Positions 1-6,532 of a DNA stretch of 6,532 nucleotides are shown here, piece after piece (position 1 is the first letter of the stretch; the number at the start of each line of letters is the position of its first letter). The translations under genes and the position numbers were made by a program. The notes beneath the pieces were generated by a model, which saw only the letters and a list, made by a program, of their open reading frames with translations, had not been told where the DNA came from and did not search any database. The DNA lies in NCBI GenBank assembly GCA_012511185.1, contig JAAZGN010000083.1:1-6532 (forward strand), given 5' to 3'. The stretch is from Clostridiaceae bacterium. Lineage in GTDB: Bacteria; Bacillota; Clostridia; Saccharofermentanales; DTU023.

Positions 1-1
1 C

Positions 2-1336
2 CGCGAAGTGGATGCCATCACCGGCAGGACCGTCAAGGGACGCAATTATCTTGCCATCTTTCCCGCCAGCCACTACGCGACAACGCTTGAAAAGATGAAG
101 CGGGCTGTCATCTCCATCGGGGCCGAGCTGGAGGACAGGCTGGAATATTTCCGGCAGGCGGGCAAGCTGGTGGAGGCTTACCGTTTGGAGCAGCGCACCC
201 GTTATGACATGGAGATGATGCTGGAGACAGGCTTTTGCAAGGGAATCGAGAACTATTCCAGGCATCTGACCGGCCGCGTGCCAGGCCAGGCGCCCTTTAC
301 CCTGATGGACTTTTTCTCCGATGATTATCTTCTTTTTATCGACGAATCACACGTCAGTGTTCCTCAGATCGGATCCATGGTCCGGGGCGACCGTTCCAGA
401 AAAGAGTCCCTGGTCGACTATGGCTTCCGCCTGCCCTCGGCCTTTGACAACCGGCCCTTGAACTTTGACGAGTTCAAGGAACGGGCCGGTCAGGCAATCT
501 ATGTCTCAGCGACGCCGGCTGTCTATGAATTGGAGCAGTCCAGGCAGGTTGTCGAGCAGATCATCCGGCCGACCGGCCTTCTGGATCCCCTGGTCTATGT
601 CCGGCCTGTCGATAACCAGATCGAGGACCTGATGGCGGCCATCCGTGAGACGACCGGACGGGGTGAACGGACCCTGGTTCTCACCCTGACCAAGCGGATG
701 GCGGAGGATATGGCGGAATTTTTCCGGGAAGAAAATTTGCGCGTGGAGTACCTTCACTCGGATATCGCTACGGTTGAGCGGCTGGAAATCCTGAGACAGC
801 TTAGGAAAGGAGAATTTGACGTCCTGGTCGGGATCAATCTCCTGCGCGAGGGTCTGGATCTGCCTGAGGTATCCCTGATCGCCATTCTTGACGCCGACAA
901 AGAGGGTTTCCTGCGTTCGACGACTTCACTGGTCCAGATCATCGGGCGGGCAGCCCGCAATGTCAACGGACGGGTCATCCTCTACGCCGATGAGGTGACC
1001 GCTTCCATGGAGCGGGCCATCCGGGAAACGAACCGGCGGCGTGAGATCCAAAACGCCTTCAATGAAGCCCACGGGATTACGCCAACAACGGTTCAAAAAG
1101 AGATACGCGACCGGATCGATACCGCCTTTGAACTGGTGGCCGACGAAGCGCTTGAAACGACGGATGACATTGAGCGCTACGACCGTGAGCTGACCCGGCT
1201 GTCCTATGCCGATCTCCAAAAACGCGCCCGGCAAATCGAAAAAGAGATGAAGGCGGCTGCCCGCCGCCTCGATTTTGAACTGGCCGCGCTTTTGCGCGAT
1301 CAGCTGATCCTGATAAGGGGACACCTGGCAGGCTGA
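2..1336 (+). CDS. uvrB: UvrABC excinuclease subunit B, C-terminal two thirds (5' end outside window)
   Basis: UvrB is the DNA-damage-verifying helicase-like subunit of the cytoplasmic UvrABC nucleotide excision repair system; UvrA loads it on damage and it recruits UvrC. The frame is already open at base 2 (REVDAITG...), so the GTG at base 8 is not the start. About 444 residues are present against a usual length near 660, so the Walker A motif and most of the first helicase domain lie upstream. Visible landmarks are AIFPASHY (about 53-76), the DESH helicase motif II (341-352), YVSATP (500-517), GINLLREGLDLPEV (motif V region, about 833-874), QIIGRAARN (motif VI, 935-961), and a C-terminal UVR domain from about 1205 with the LDFELAALLRDQ signature that contacts UvrC or UvrA. 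It ends in TGA 60 bases before the mutase start. No frameshift or odd residue is apparent. The identification is very secure. Confidence 0.97.
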   Translation, partial: REVDAITGRTVKGRNYLAIFPASHYATTLEKMKRAVISIGAELEDRLEYFRQAGKLVEAYRLEQRTRYDMEMMLETGFCKGIENYSRHLTGRVPGQAPFTLMDFFSDDYLLFIDESHVSVPQIGSMVRGDRSRKESLVDYGFRLPSAFDNRPLNFDEFKERAGQAIYVSATPAVYELEQSRQVVEQIIRPTGLLDPLVYVRPVDNQIEDLMAAIRETTGRGERTLVLTLTKRMAEDMAEFFREENLRVEYLHSDIATVERLEILRQLRKGEFDVLVGINLLREGLDLPEVSLIAILDADKEGFLRSTTSLVQIIGRAARNVNGRVILYADEVTASMERAIRETNRRREIQNAFNEAHGITPTTVQKEIRDRIDTAFELVADEALETTDDIERYDRELTRLSYADLQKRARQIEKEMKAAARRLDFELAALLRDQLILIRGHLAG

Positions 1337-1358
1337 TATCCCCCTCTTATGCTAGACT
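1325..1358 (+). promoter_or_regulatory. weak sigma-70-type promoter candidate upstream of the phosphohexomutase gene
   Basis: CTGGCA (1325-1330) and TATGCT (1348-1353) are separated by 17 bases, and each matches 4 of 6 consensus positions (TTGACA, TATAAT). An overlapping alternative is an extended -10, TGCTAGACT (1350-1358). The -35 overlaps the last codons of uvrB. It could give the mutase and dnaE a transcript separate from uvrB, but a match of this quality occurs often by chance. Confidence 0.3.
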
Positions 1359-1383
1359 GAAAACAATGAATTTTGGTCTTGCC

Positions 1384-1390
1384 GGAGGAG
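1384..1390 (+). promoter_or_regulatory. ribosome binding site that fixes the mutase start
   Basis: GGAGGAG lies 6 bases before ATG 1397. It is a strong Shine-Dalgarno match at ideal spacing. It decides against the longer frame opening at TTG 1373, whose first codons would overlap this site, and against ATG 1366, which is in another frame. Confidence 0.85.
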
Positions 1391-1396
1391 TTCACC

Positions 1397-3151
1397 ATGC
1401 CAAAAACACGCGCACAAATCGCCTACGAGAGCTGGATTTCCAACCCGAAAATTGACGCGGCAACCCTGTCGGAGCTGGTATCGATCGCAGACGATTCCGA
1501 AGAGATCGAAGACCGTTTCTACCAGGGCCTGCAGTTCGGGACAGCCGGACTTCGCGGTATTTTGGGCGCCGGTACCAACCGGATGAACGCCTACACCCTG
1601 ATCCGGGCCGCGGAGGGATTCGCCCTTCATATCCAGGGCGGGGGTGATGAGGCCTGCCGGCGGGGAATCGCCATCTCCTATGACTCCAGAAACAGGTCGC
1701 GGGAGTTCGCTGAATTGGCGGCATCTGTCTTCATTGCCAAAGGGATTGCTGTCCGTTTCTCCGATGAGTTGAGGCCCGTTCCCATGCTGTCATTCGCGCT
1801 TCGTCAATTCAATTGCGTGGGAGGCATCATGTTGACGGCCAGTCATAACCCCAAACAGTACAATGGTTTCAAGGCTTACGGTGCGGATGGCGCCCAGCTC
1901 GGGCCCGATGAAGCCGACCAGGTGGCGGCCAGGATGGAGACGGTAAAGGACGCGGCCGGGATCCTGGAAAAAACCATGCCCTTCGGGGAGGCGAGCCGGT
2001 CTCCCTTGTTCCGCTTCATGGGAGCCGATCTGGATGCCCTTTATGACGCCTCCCTTTTGGATTTGACTCTGAACGGTGACAGGGTCAGGCAAAACCATGG
2101 AATGCCCATCGTCTATTCACCCTTCAACGGAACGGGTAACAAACCGGTCCGGCGGATTTTGGAAAAACACGGATTCACCAATGTGCAGGTTGTTGCCGAA
2201 CAAGAGCTGCCCGACGGTAATTTCCCCACAACGCCGACGCCCAACCCCGAGCTGCCCGAAACCTTGGAGCTGGCGATCGCCCAAGCCCGTCTGGCAGGAG
2301 CCGACCTGGTTCTGGCCACCGATCCCGACGCTGACAGGACGGGTGTTGCCGTCCGTGCCGGGGACGATTCCTTTGTTCTTTTATCCGGCAATGAAATCGG
2401 CTTGCTCCTCATGGATTATATTCTGGGGACCAAGGCGGCGCGCGGGGAGCTTCCCGCGGACTCCTTTTGTGTTTCCACAGTCGTTTCATCGCGACTGACC
2501 CGCCCCATCACGGATCACTACGGAACCGGTCTTTACCTGTCGCTGACCGGCTTCAAGCACATCGCGGCGGAGATTCACAAGCACGGTGACCTGGCGGGCG
2601 GGGTCTTTCAATTCGGCTATGAAGAAAGCTTCGGTTACCTGCTCGGAACCAGGGTGCGTGACAAGGATGCCGTGGTAACCTGCCTGATGGTGGCGGAAAT
2701 GGCTGCGGTATCGGCCGCTTCCGGCGAAACCCTGCTTGACAGGCTGGCTGCTCTTTACGAAAAATATGGTCAGGCGGCCGAAAACACCATCTCCATTATC
2801 CGTGAAGGAAAAGTGGGACTGGAAAGGATCGCGGGGGTCATGCGCGCGCTCAGGGAAAACCCCTTTGAAGAATTTGAGCCACTCGGTGTGGTCAGCTTGT
2901 CGGATTTTCAGCGGGGCATCATCAGGCAGCTGGATACGGGAAGGGAGGAAGCGCTCGACTATCCCGAAAGCAATGTCCTCCTTTACCAGCTGAGGGGCCT
3001 CGACTTTTTGTGCGTCCGGCCGTCCGGCACCGAACCGAAAATCAAGATTTACTTCGGATGCTATGGCCATGATCTCCAAGAGTGCAGGAAGAGACAGCAA
3101 GGCTATGAATCAGTGGTCCTGGCACGTGTCAACCGCCTGCTCGAGGCCTGA
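1397..3151 (+). CDS. pgcA: alpha-phosphoglucomutase / phosphohexomutase, PgcA type
   Basis: This cytoplasmic enzyme interconverts glucose 6-phosphate and glucose 1-phosphate through a phosphoserine intermediate and a bisphosphorylated sugar, feeding UDP-glucose, glycolipid, cell-wall or capsule synthesis. The 584-residue product matches the length of Bacillus subtilis PgcA (about 580). All four family motifs are in order: FGTAGLRG near residues 48-55; the active-site loop TASHNPKQYNG with phosphorylatable Ser149; the Mg2+ loop DPDADR (309-314); the sugar-recognition loop GYEESFG (407-413), in place of the GEESGH-like loop of some relatives; and the phosphate-binding loop RPSGTEPK (541-548). 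The start is ATG 1397 behind a strong Shine-Dalgarno site, and the stop is TGA. Some members of this PGM2-like branch also act on mannose or pentose phosphates, and the sequence alone does not settle substrate preference. It sits 60 bases after uvrB and 29 before dnaE, so it probably shares their transcript. The frame is intact. Confidence 0.93.
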   Translation: MPKTRAQIAYESWISNPKIDAATLSELVSIADDSEEIEDRFYQGLQFGTAGLRGILGAGTNRMNAYTLIRAAEGFALHIQGGGDEACRRGIAISYDSRNRSREFAELAASVFIAKGIAVRFSDELRPVPMLSFALRQFNCVGGIMLTASHNPKQYNGFKAYGADGAQLGPDEADQVAARMETVKDAAGILEKTMPFGEASRSPLFRFMGADLDALYDASLLDLTLNGDRVRQNHGMPIVYSPFNGTGNKPVRRILEKHGFTNVQVVAEQELPDGNFPTTPTPNPELPETLELAIAQARLAGADLVLATDPDADRTGVAVRAGDDSFVLLSGNEIGLLLMDYILGTKAARGELPADSFCVSTVVSSRLTRPITDHYGTGLYLSLTGFKHIAAEIHKHGDLAGGVFQFGYEESFGYLLGTRVRDKDAVVTCLMVAEMAAVSAASGETLLDRLAALYEKYGQAAENTISIIREGKVGLERIAGVMRALRENPFEEFEPLGVVSLSDFQRGIIRQLDTGREEALDYPESNVLLYQLRGLDFLCVRPSGTEPKIKIYFGCYGHDLQECRKRQQGYESVVLARVNRLLEA

Positions 3152-3180
3152 GGCAGTACCGGACGGGATGAATTGACACG

Positions 3181-4200
3181 ATGGCCTTTACACATCTGCA
3201 CCTTCATACGGAATACAGTCTGCTTGACGGCGCCAACCGGATTCATGAACTGCCCGGCCGGTTGAAAGAACTCGGCATGAACGCCTGCGCCATCACGGAC
3301 CACGGATCCATGTACGGCGTGCTGGCCTTCTACCGGACCATGAAAGAAGAGGGAATCCACCCCCTGATCGGCTGTGAGGTCTATGTCGCCCAGCGAAGCC
3401 ACAAGGACAAAGACGGCACCCTGGACCGTGAGCCCCACCATCTCATTTTGCTGGCTGAAAATAATGAGGGCTATGAGAACCTGGTTAAGCTGGTCTCCGC
3501 CGGCCATGTCGACGGCTTCTATTACCGGCCGCGGATTGACAAGGCCTTGCTCGCGCAATACGCGCAAGGGCTGATCGCCCTCTCCGCCTGCCTGTCCGGG
3601 GAAGTTCCGCGCCTGATCCTGGCCGGTGAGCGCCAGCAGGCGGTTGAGGTTGCCCTGGAGCACCGCCGGATCTTTGGGGAAAACAATTATTTCCTGGAGA
3701 TACAGGGCAACGGCCTGGAGGATCAGGCCCTGGTCAACGCTGAACTCATTAAGATCAGCCATGAAACAGGCATACCCCTGGTGGCGACCAACGACTGCCA
3801 CTACCTGCTTCGTGAGGACGCTTTCGCCCATGAAGTCCTCCTTTGCATGCAGACAGGCAAGACCATCAACTCACCCGACAGGATGAAGATGGGAACGGAT
3901 ACTCTTTATGTACGCTCCCCGCAGGAGATGGAGGAATTATTCGCCAATGTGCCCGAGGCACTGGCCAATACGGAGCGGATTGCCGCCCGTTGCCAGGTCG
4001 AGATCAAGACAGGGGAGATCTCCTTACCGCACTTTGAAACGGAGCCGGATGAGACAGCGGAGGAAATGTTGTCCCGGCTTTGCGCAGAAGGGCTGGAGAA
4101 AAGACTCCTCCAGCGCGAAACGGGGATAGCGCGCCAGGCTTATCTGGAACGTCTTGACTATGAGCTGTCGGTTATCAACAGCATGGGCTACACCGATTAA
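3181..4200 (+). CDS. dnaE: DnaE N-terminal fragment: PHP domain and first part of palm, ending at the TAA
   Basis: If the TAA is a true stop, this 339-residue product is made alone. It holds a complete PHP (polymerase and histidinol phosphatase) domain, residues 1 to about 280. Its metal-binding pattern looks intact: HLHLH (His7, His9), Asp16, TDHGSMYG (Asp40, His41), Glu66 in GCEVYV, the His pair 86-87, Cys137 in SACLSGEV, and Asp205/His207 in NDCHYL. In Thermus and Mycobacterium DnaE such an intact PHP site gives 3'-5' proofreading activity, whereas E. coli DnaE has lost it; proofreading here is therefore an inference. Residues from about 281 belong to the palm, and the fragment breaks off in 'GYTD', inside a conserved palm strand. 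It is therefore not a tidy domain boundary, and a stable free-standing protein is doubtful. It follows the mutase stop by 29 bases. Confidence 0.75.
   Translation: MAFTHLHLHTEYSLLDGANRIHELPGRLKELGMNACAITDHGSMYGVLAFYRTMKEEGIHPLIGCEVYVAQRSHKDKDGTLDREPHHLILLAENNEGYENLVKLVSAGHVDGFYYRPRIDKALLAQYAQGLIALSACLSGEVPRLILAGERQQAVEVALEHRRIFGENNYFLEIQGNGLEDQALVNAELIKISHETGIPLVATNDCHYLLREDAFAHEVLLCMQTGKTINSPDRMKMGTDTLYVRSPQEMEELFANVPEALANTERIAARCQVEIKTGEISLPHFETEPDETAEEMLSRLCAEGLEKRLLQRETGIARQAYLERLDYELSVINSMGYTD
4198..4200 (+). other. dnaE: in-frame TAA within dnaE at a conserved tyrosine position
   Basis: The local frame reads G-Y-T-D-stop-Y-L-I-V-W-D-F. The corresponding stretch in B. subtilis and E. 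coli DnaE, as I recall it, is GFSDYFLIV and GFPGYFLIV, with tyrosine at the stop position. TAA differs from TAT and TAC only at the third base, so one substitution explains it. Alignment is colinear on both sides. Confidence 0.95.
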
Positions 4201-4329
4201 TACCTGATCGTCTGGGATTTCATCCGTTTTGCCCATGAGCGTGGAATCATGGTGGGCCCGGGCCGCGGCTCAGGTGCTGCGTCGCTTGCGGCCTACACGC
4301 TCTTTATCACCGATATTGATCCTTTGAAA

Positions 4330-4332
4330 TAG
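4330..4332 (+). other. dnaE: in-frame TAG within dnaE at a position often occupied by tyrosine
   Basis: The local frame reads D-I-D-P-L-K-stop-D-L-L-F-E-R-F-L-N. Many DnaE proteins have DPLKYDLLFERFLN; E. coli has Phe and B. subtilis His at this site, so it is aromatic or His rather than invariant. TAG is a third-base change away from TAT or TAC. It lies 44 codons after the TAA, on the far side of the GPGRGSG motif. Confidence 0.95.
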
Positions 4333-4359
4333 GACCTCCTTTTCGAACGCTTTCTCAAT

Positions 4360-4377
4360 AAGGAACGGGTCAGCATG
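4360..4377 (+). promoter_or_regulatory. possible internal translation start after the second dnaE stop
   Basis: AAGGA (4360-4364) lies 10 bases before the in-frame ATG at 4375, the first ATG downstream of the TAG. Restart here would make a protein beginning MPDFDIDF. The Shine-Dalgarno match is short and the spacing long, and the same bases encode the conserved NKERVSM stretch, so chance is likely. Confidence 0.2.
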
Positions 4378-6532
4378 CCCGATTTCGATATTGATTTCTG
4401 CTATGCGCGGCGCGGTGAGGTGATCGATTATGTGACGGAAAAATACGGCGCGGATCATGTCTGCCAGGTGATTACTTTCGGGACACTGGCAGCCCGGGCG
4501 GTCATCCGGGATGTCGGGCGTGCCCTGGATGTCGCCTACGCCGAAACAGACCGGATTGCCAAGATGATCCCCAACCAGCTCAAGATGACCATTGATCTGG
4601 CACTCCAGATGAATCCCGACCTGCGAAAACTGTACGAGGACGATGACACCACCAGGCGCATCATCGACCTGGCCAAACGGTTTGAAGGCATGCCGCGCCA
4701 CGCTTCAACCCACGCAGCCGGGGTCATTATCGCGGGCAAACCCGTCTGCGAGATCGCGCCGCTTGCCAGGAATGACGAGTCGATCGTGGTCCAGTTTACC
4801 AAGGACGACATTGAGGATGTGGGCCTTTTGAAATTTGACTTTCTTGGCCTCAGGACCTTGACCGTCCTGCAGGAAACCTCGCGGCTGGTCGGGGAGAAGA
4901 CGGGAAAGGCCATTGATTTTGACCGCATGACCTACGACGACCCGCGTATATTTGACATGATCGGCAGGGGCGATACCGATGCCGTTTTCCAATTGGAAGG
5001 CGGCGGCATGACGCAATTCCTCAAGGAACTGCAGCCTGAATCATTTGAAGATATTATTGCCGGCGTCGCCCTCTTCCGCCCCGGACCCATGGAACAGATT
5101 CCACGCTATGTCAAGGCCCGGCATGACCCGAAAAAGGTGCGCTACGATTGGCCGCTGCTCGAACCCATCCTCAAGGTAACCTACGGGGTTATCGTCTATC
5201 AGGAACAGGTCATCCGTATCGTCAGGGATCTGGCAGGCTTTTCCTCCGCCCAGGCTGACAATGTCCGCCGGGCCATGGGCAAAAAAAATGAAAGCCTGCT
5301 TCAAAGCTACCGGACCCTCTTCATCGAAGGCGGGGCCGATGAAAACGGCGTGCCGGTCAAGGGTGCAGTCGCCAACGGCGTCCCGCGCAAAGTGGCGGAA
5401 AAGTTGTTCGAGGACATCTACGCCTTCGCAGGCTATGCATTCAACAAGGCGCATGCGGCATCCTATGCGGCAGTGGCTTACAATACCGCCTGGTGCAAGT
5501 ACCATTATCCCGTGGAGTACATGGCAGCCATCCTGAACTCACACCTGGGCGATCTCGACAAAGCCGGACAGTACATCAGGGTGGCGGAGTCCATGGGGGT
5601 CCCCATCCTGCCTCCTGACATCAACCGGAGCGGGCCACGCTTCCGTCCGGAAGGGGAGGCCATCCGCTTCGGGCTTGCCGCGGTTAAAAATGTTGGCAGG
5701 GACGCCATTGCAGCCCTGATCAGGGAGCGTGAAGAGGCGGGGCCTTTTGCCAGTTACGGTGCCTTTCTTCGGCGAATGTGCGATTCAGCCCTCAACCGGA
5801 AAATGATCGAAAGTCTGATCCGCTCGTCAGCCCTGGACTTTTTTGGAATCGGCCGCTCCAAAATGATCGCAGTCATCGAGCCCTTCTGCGACAGCATCCT
5901 TTCTGCCAAAAAAGGAGTCATGGAGGGTCAGATTACCTTGTTTGACCTGTCGGCTGATGAGGCCCTCAGCCAAAAGGAGGAGCCGGACTATCCGAATGTG
6001 CCGGATTTTACGCCCTTTGAACGCCTGACCATGGAGAAAGCTATGACGGGGCTGTACATCACGGGGCATCCCCTGAGCTCCTATCGTGAGGCCATGGACT
6101 CCATGCCGCTGACCATGAGCAGGGAGATCAGGAGCGATGACCTGGATCCGGAAACGGGAGCTTACAGCGGACCGGGCAAAGGATCGTTGTTGCAGGACCG
6201 TGACCGCGTGGTCATGGCGGGGCTGGTGGTCGCGAGAAGAGATCTCTTTACTAAAAATAATGACCGGATGTCTTTCATGACCATGGAAGACGAGACAGGA
6301 AGCTGGGAGGTCATCGTCTTCCCCAAGACCTTTACGGCCTTTCACGACCTGCTGGACGATTACAGCGCCCTTCTGGTTGCAGGAACCTTGGATCTGCGTG
6401 AAGAGGAGCCCAAGCTCCTTGCGGACTGGATTGCCCCACTCGAACAGGATATGCGGGGTCTGCCGGCCTCCTTCAAGGAGGCTGACAAAAAAAGGCGGCC
6501 CCGGACCAAGGGAGAGGAAAGTTATAAGGAAG
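4375..6532 (+). CDS. dnaE: DnaE C-terminal open fragment: catalytic aspartates to OB fold (3' end outside window)
   Basis: This is the uninterrupted remainder of the dnaE frame, shown from the first ATG after the TAG; the frame itself is open from 4333. Residue numbers count from ATG 3181. It has palm PDFDIDF with Asp401 and Asp403, KFDFLGLRTL with the third catalytic aspartate (Asp553), the finger-domain segments VFQLEGGGM (about 602-610) and ALFRPGPM (about 630-637), and YAFNKAHAASYA (from about 753). It then has a tandem helix-hairpin-helix DNA-binding region (about 811-885, starting PPDIN), a beta-clamp-binding motif QITLF (917-921, comparable to QADMF at 920-924 in E. coli), and an OB fold (about 1010-1085). 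The last residues are basic and charged. No stop appears before the window edge. Without residues 340-384 it lacks the GPGRGSG palm motif, so it should not polymerise DNA by itself. Confidence 0.85.
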   Translation, partial: MPDFDIDFCYARRGEVIDYVTEKYGADHVCQVITFGTLAARAVIRDVGRALDVAYAETDRIAKMIPNQLKMTIDLALQMNPDLRKLYEDDDTTRRIIDLAKRFEGMPRHASTHAAGVIIAGKPVCEIAPLARNDESIVVQFTKDDIEDVGLLKFDFLGLRTLTVLQETSRLVGEKTGKAIDFDRMTYDDPRIFDMIGRGDTDAVFQLEGGGMTQFLKELQPESFEDIIAGVALFRPGPMEQIPRYVKARHDPKKVRYDWPLLEPILKVTYGVIVYQEQVIRIVRDLAGFSSAQADNVRRAMGKKNESLLQSYRTLFIEGGADENGVPVKGAVANGVPRKVAEKLFEDIYAFAGYAFNKAHAASYAAVAYNTAWCKYHYPVEYMAAILNSHLGDLDKAGQYIRVAESMGVPILPPDINRSGPRFRPEGEAIRFGLAAVKNVGRDAIAALIREREEAGPFASYGAFLRRMCDSALNRKMIESLIRSSALDFFGIGRSKMIAVIEPFCDSILSAKKGVMEGQITLFDLSADEALSQKEEPDYPNVPDFTPFERLTMEKAMTGLYITGHPLSSYREAMDSMPLTMSREIRSDDLDPETGAYSGPGKGSLLQDRDRVVMAGLVVARRDLFTKNNDRMSFMTMEDETGSWEVIVFPKTFTAFHDLLDDYSALLVAGTLDLREEEPKLLADWIAPLEQDMRGLPASFKEADKKRRPRTKGEESYKE

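Larger units (their letters stand above)
3181..6532 (+). pseudogene. dnaE: DNA polymerase III alpha subunit gene with two in-frame stop codons; 3' end outside window
   Basis: DnaE is the catalytic subunit of the replicative DNA polymerase III. Read through, the frame gives about 1,117 residues against roughly 1,150 for full-length DnaE, so only the last few dozen residues are missing. Domains follow the usual order: PHP, palm, thumb, fingers, helix-hairpin-helix, clamp-binding motif, OB fold. The frame is interrupted only by TAA at codon 340 and TAG at codon 384, with no insertion, deletion or frame change, and the second half runs open to the last base. Catalytic residues are retained: GPGRGSG (359-365), Asp401, Asp403 and Asp553. 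I use the label 'pseudogene' as the conservative description of a broken frame. Good conservation everywhere else fits equally well with a sequence error, a very recent mutation or stop-codon suppression. ATG 3181 is the only reasonable start, because an in-frame TGA lies at 3169-3171. No good Shine-Dalgarno precedes it. Confidence 0.9.

Noticed and set aside
1373..1396. Upstream TTG start for the mutase, adding eight residues
   Set aside because: The extra codons run through the Shine-Dalgarno site that serves ATG 1397.
1337..1396. Terminator or attenuator between uvrB and the mutase
   Set aside because: No GC-rich hairpin followed by a T run is visible in the 60-base gap.
2486..3831. Long minus-strand open frames (2486-3100 and 3103-3831)
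   Set aside because: They are antisense to clearly conserved mutase and DnaE coding sequence, have no recognisable motifs, and are expected in GC-rich DNA.
4330..4332. TAG as a pyrrolysine codon
   Set aside because: Pyrrolysine is known mainly from methylamine methyltransferases and does not explain the neighbouring TAA. The site is a Tyr, Phe or His position in DnaE.
4190..4340. Frameshift, intron or intein at the dnaE interruptions
   Set aside because: The residues on both sides of each stop align without gain or loss in the same frame, so these are plain substitutions.
5281..5288. Run of eight A as a programmed frameshift site
   Set aside because: It encodes Lys-Lys-Asn in the conserved MGKKN stretch of DnaE, and the frame is the same before and after.
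5972..5980. AAAAGGAGG inside dnaE as a start signal for another gene
   Set aside because: The nearest downstream ATG (5996) is out of the dnaE frame and opens no protein-like frame. The bases encode Gln-Lys-Glu-Glu of DnaE.

Overview
The window carries three genes on the + strand, packed head to tail: the 3' two thirds of uvrB (nucleotide excision repair), a complete alpha-phosphohexomutase of the PgcA type, and nearly all of dnaE (DNA polymerase III alpha subunit), which runs off the right edge. Almost every base is coding; the two gaps are 60 and 29 bases. I see no tRNA, rRNA, insertion sequence, CRISPR array or clear rho-independent terminator. The sequence is GC-rich by eye. The protein signatures (a PgcA-like mutase, and a DnaE with an intact HLHLH-type PHP site and a 'YLIVWDF' palm segment) look most like an anaerobic, Clostridia-like member of the Bacillota. 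This taxonomic call is an inference from remembered family resemblance, not from a search.

Layout: uvrB ends in its UVR domain with TGA at 1334-1336. A weak promoter-like element and a strong ribosome binding site (1384-1390) then lead into the mutase at ATG 1397, which ends in TGA at 3149-3151. After 29 bases dnaE starts at ATG 3181 with no convincing Shine-Dalgarno sequence. The close spacing suggests co-transcription of DNA repair, sugar-phosphate and replication genes.

The one striking feature is in dnaE. Its reading frame is colinear with the family from 3181 to the window end, except for two in-frame stop codons, TAA at 4198-4200 (codon 340) and TAG at 4330-4332 (codon 384). Both stand where DnaE proteins commonly have tyrosine, and both differ from a Tyr codon only at the third base. 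No indel accompanies them, and the frame on both sides keeps all the catalytic motifs. The stops flank the GPGRGSG motif of the palm and precede the catalytic aspartates, so neither fragment alone would be a polymerase. The possible readings are sequence or assembly error, very recent inactivation, or suppression/recoding of TAA and TAG as tyrosine (a single ochre-type suppressor tRNA-Tyr could read both). The other two genes contain no in-frame TAA or TAG, which argues against a genome-wide code change. I treat error or recent mutation as the default and recoding as the interesting alternative.
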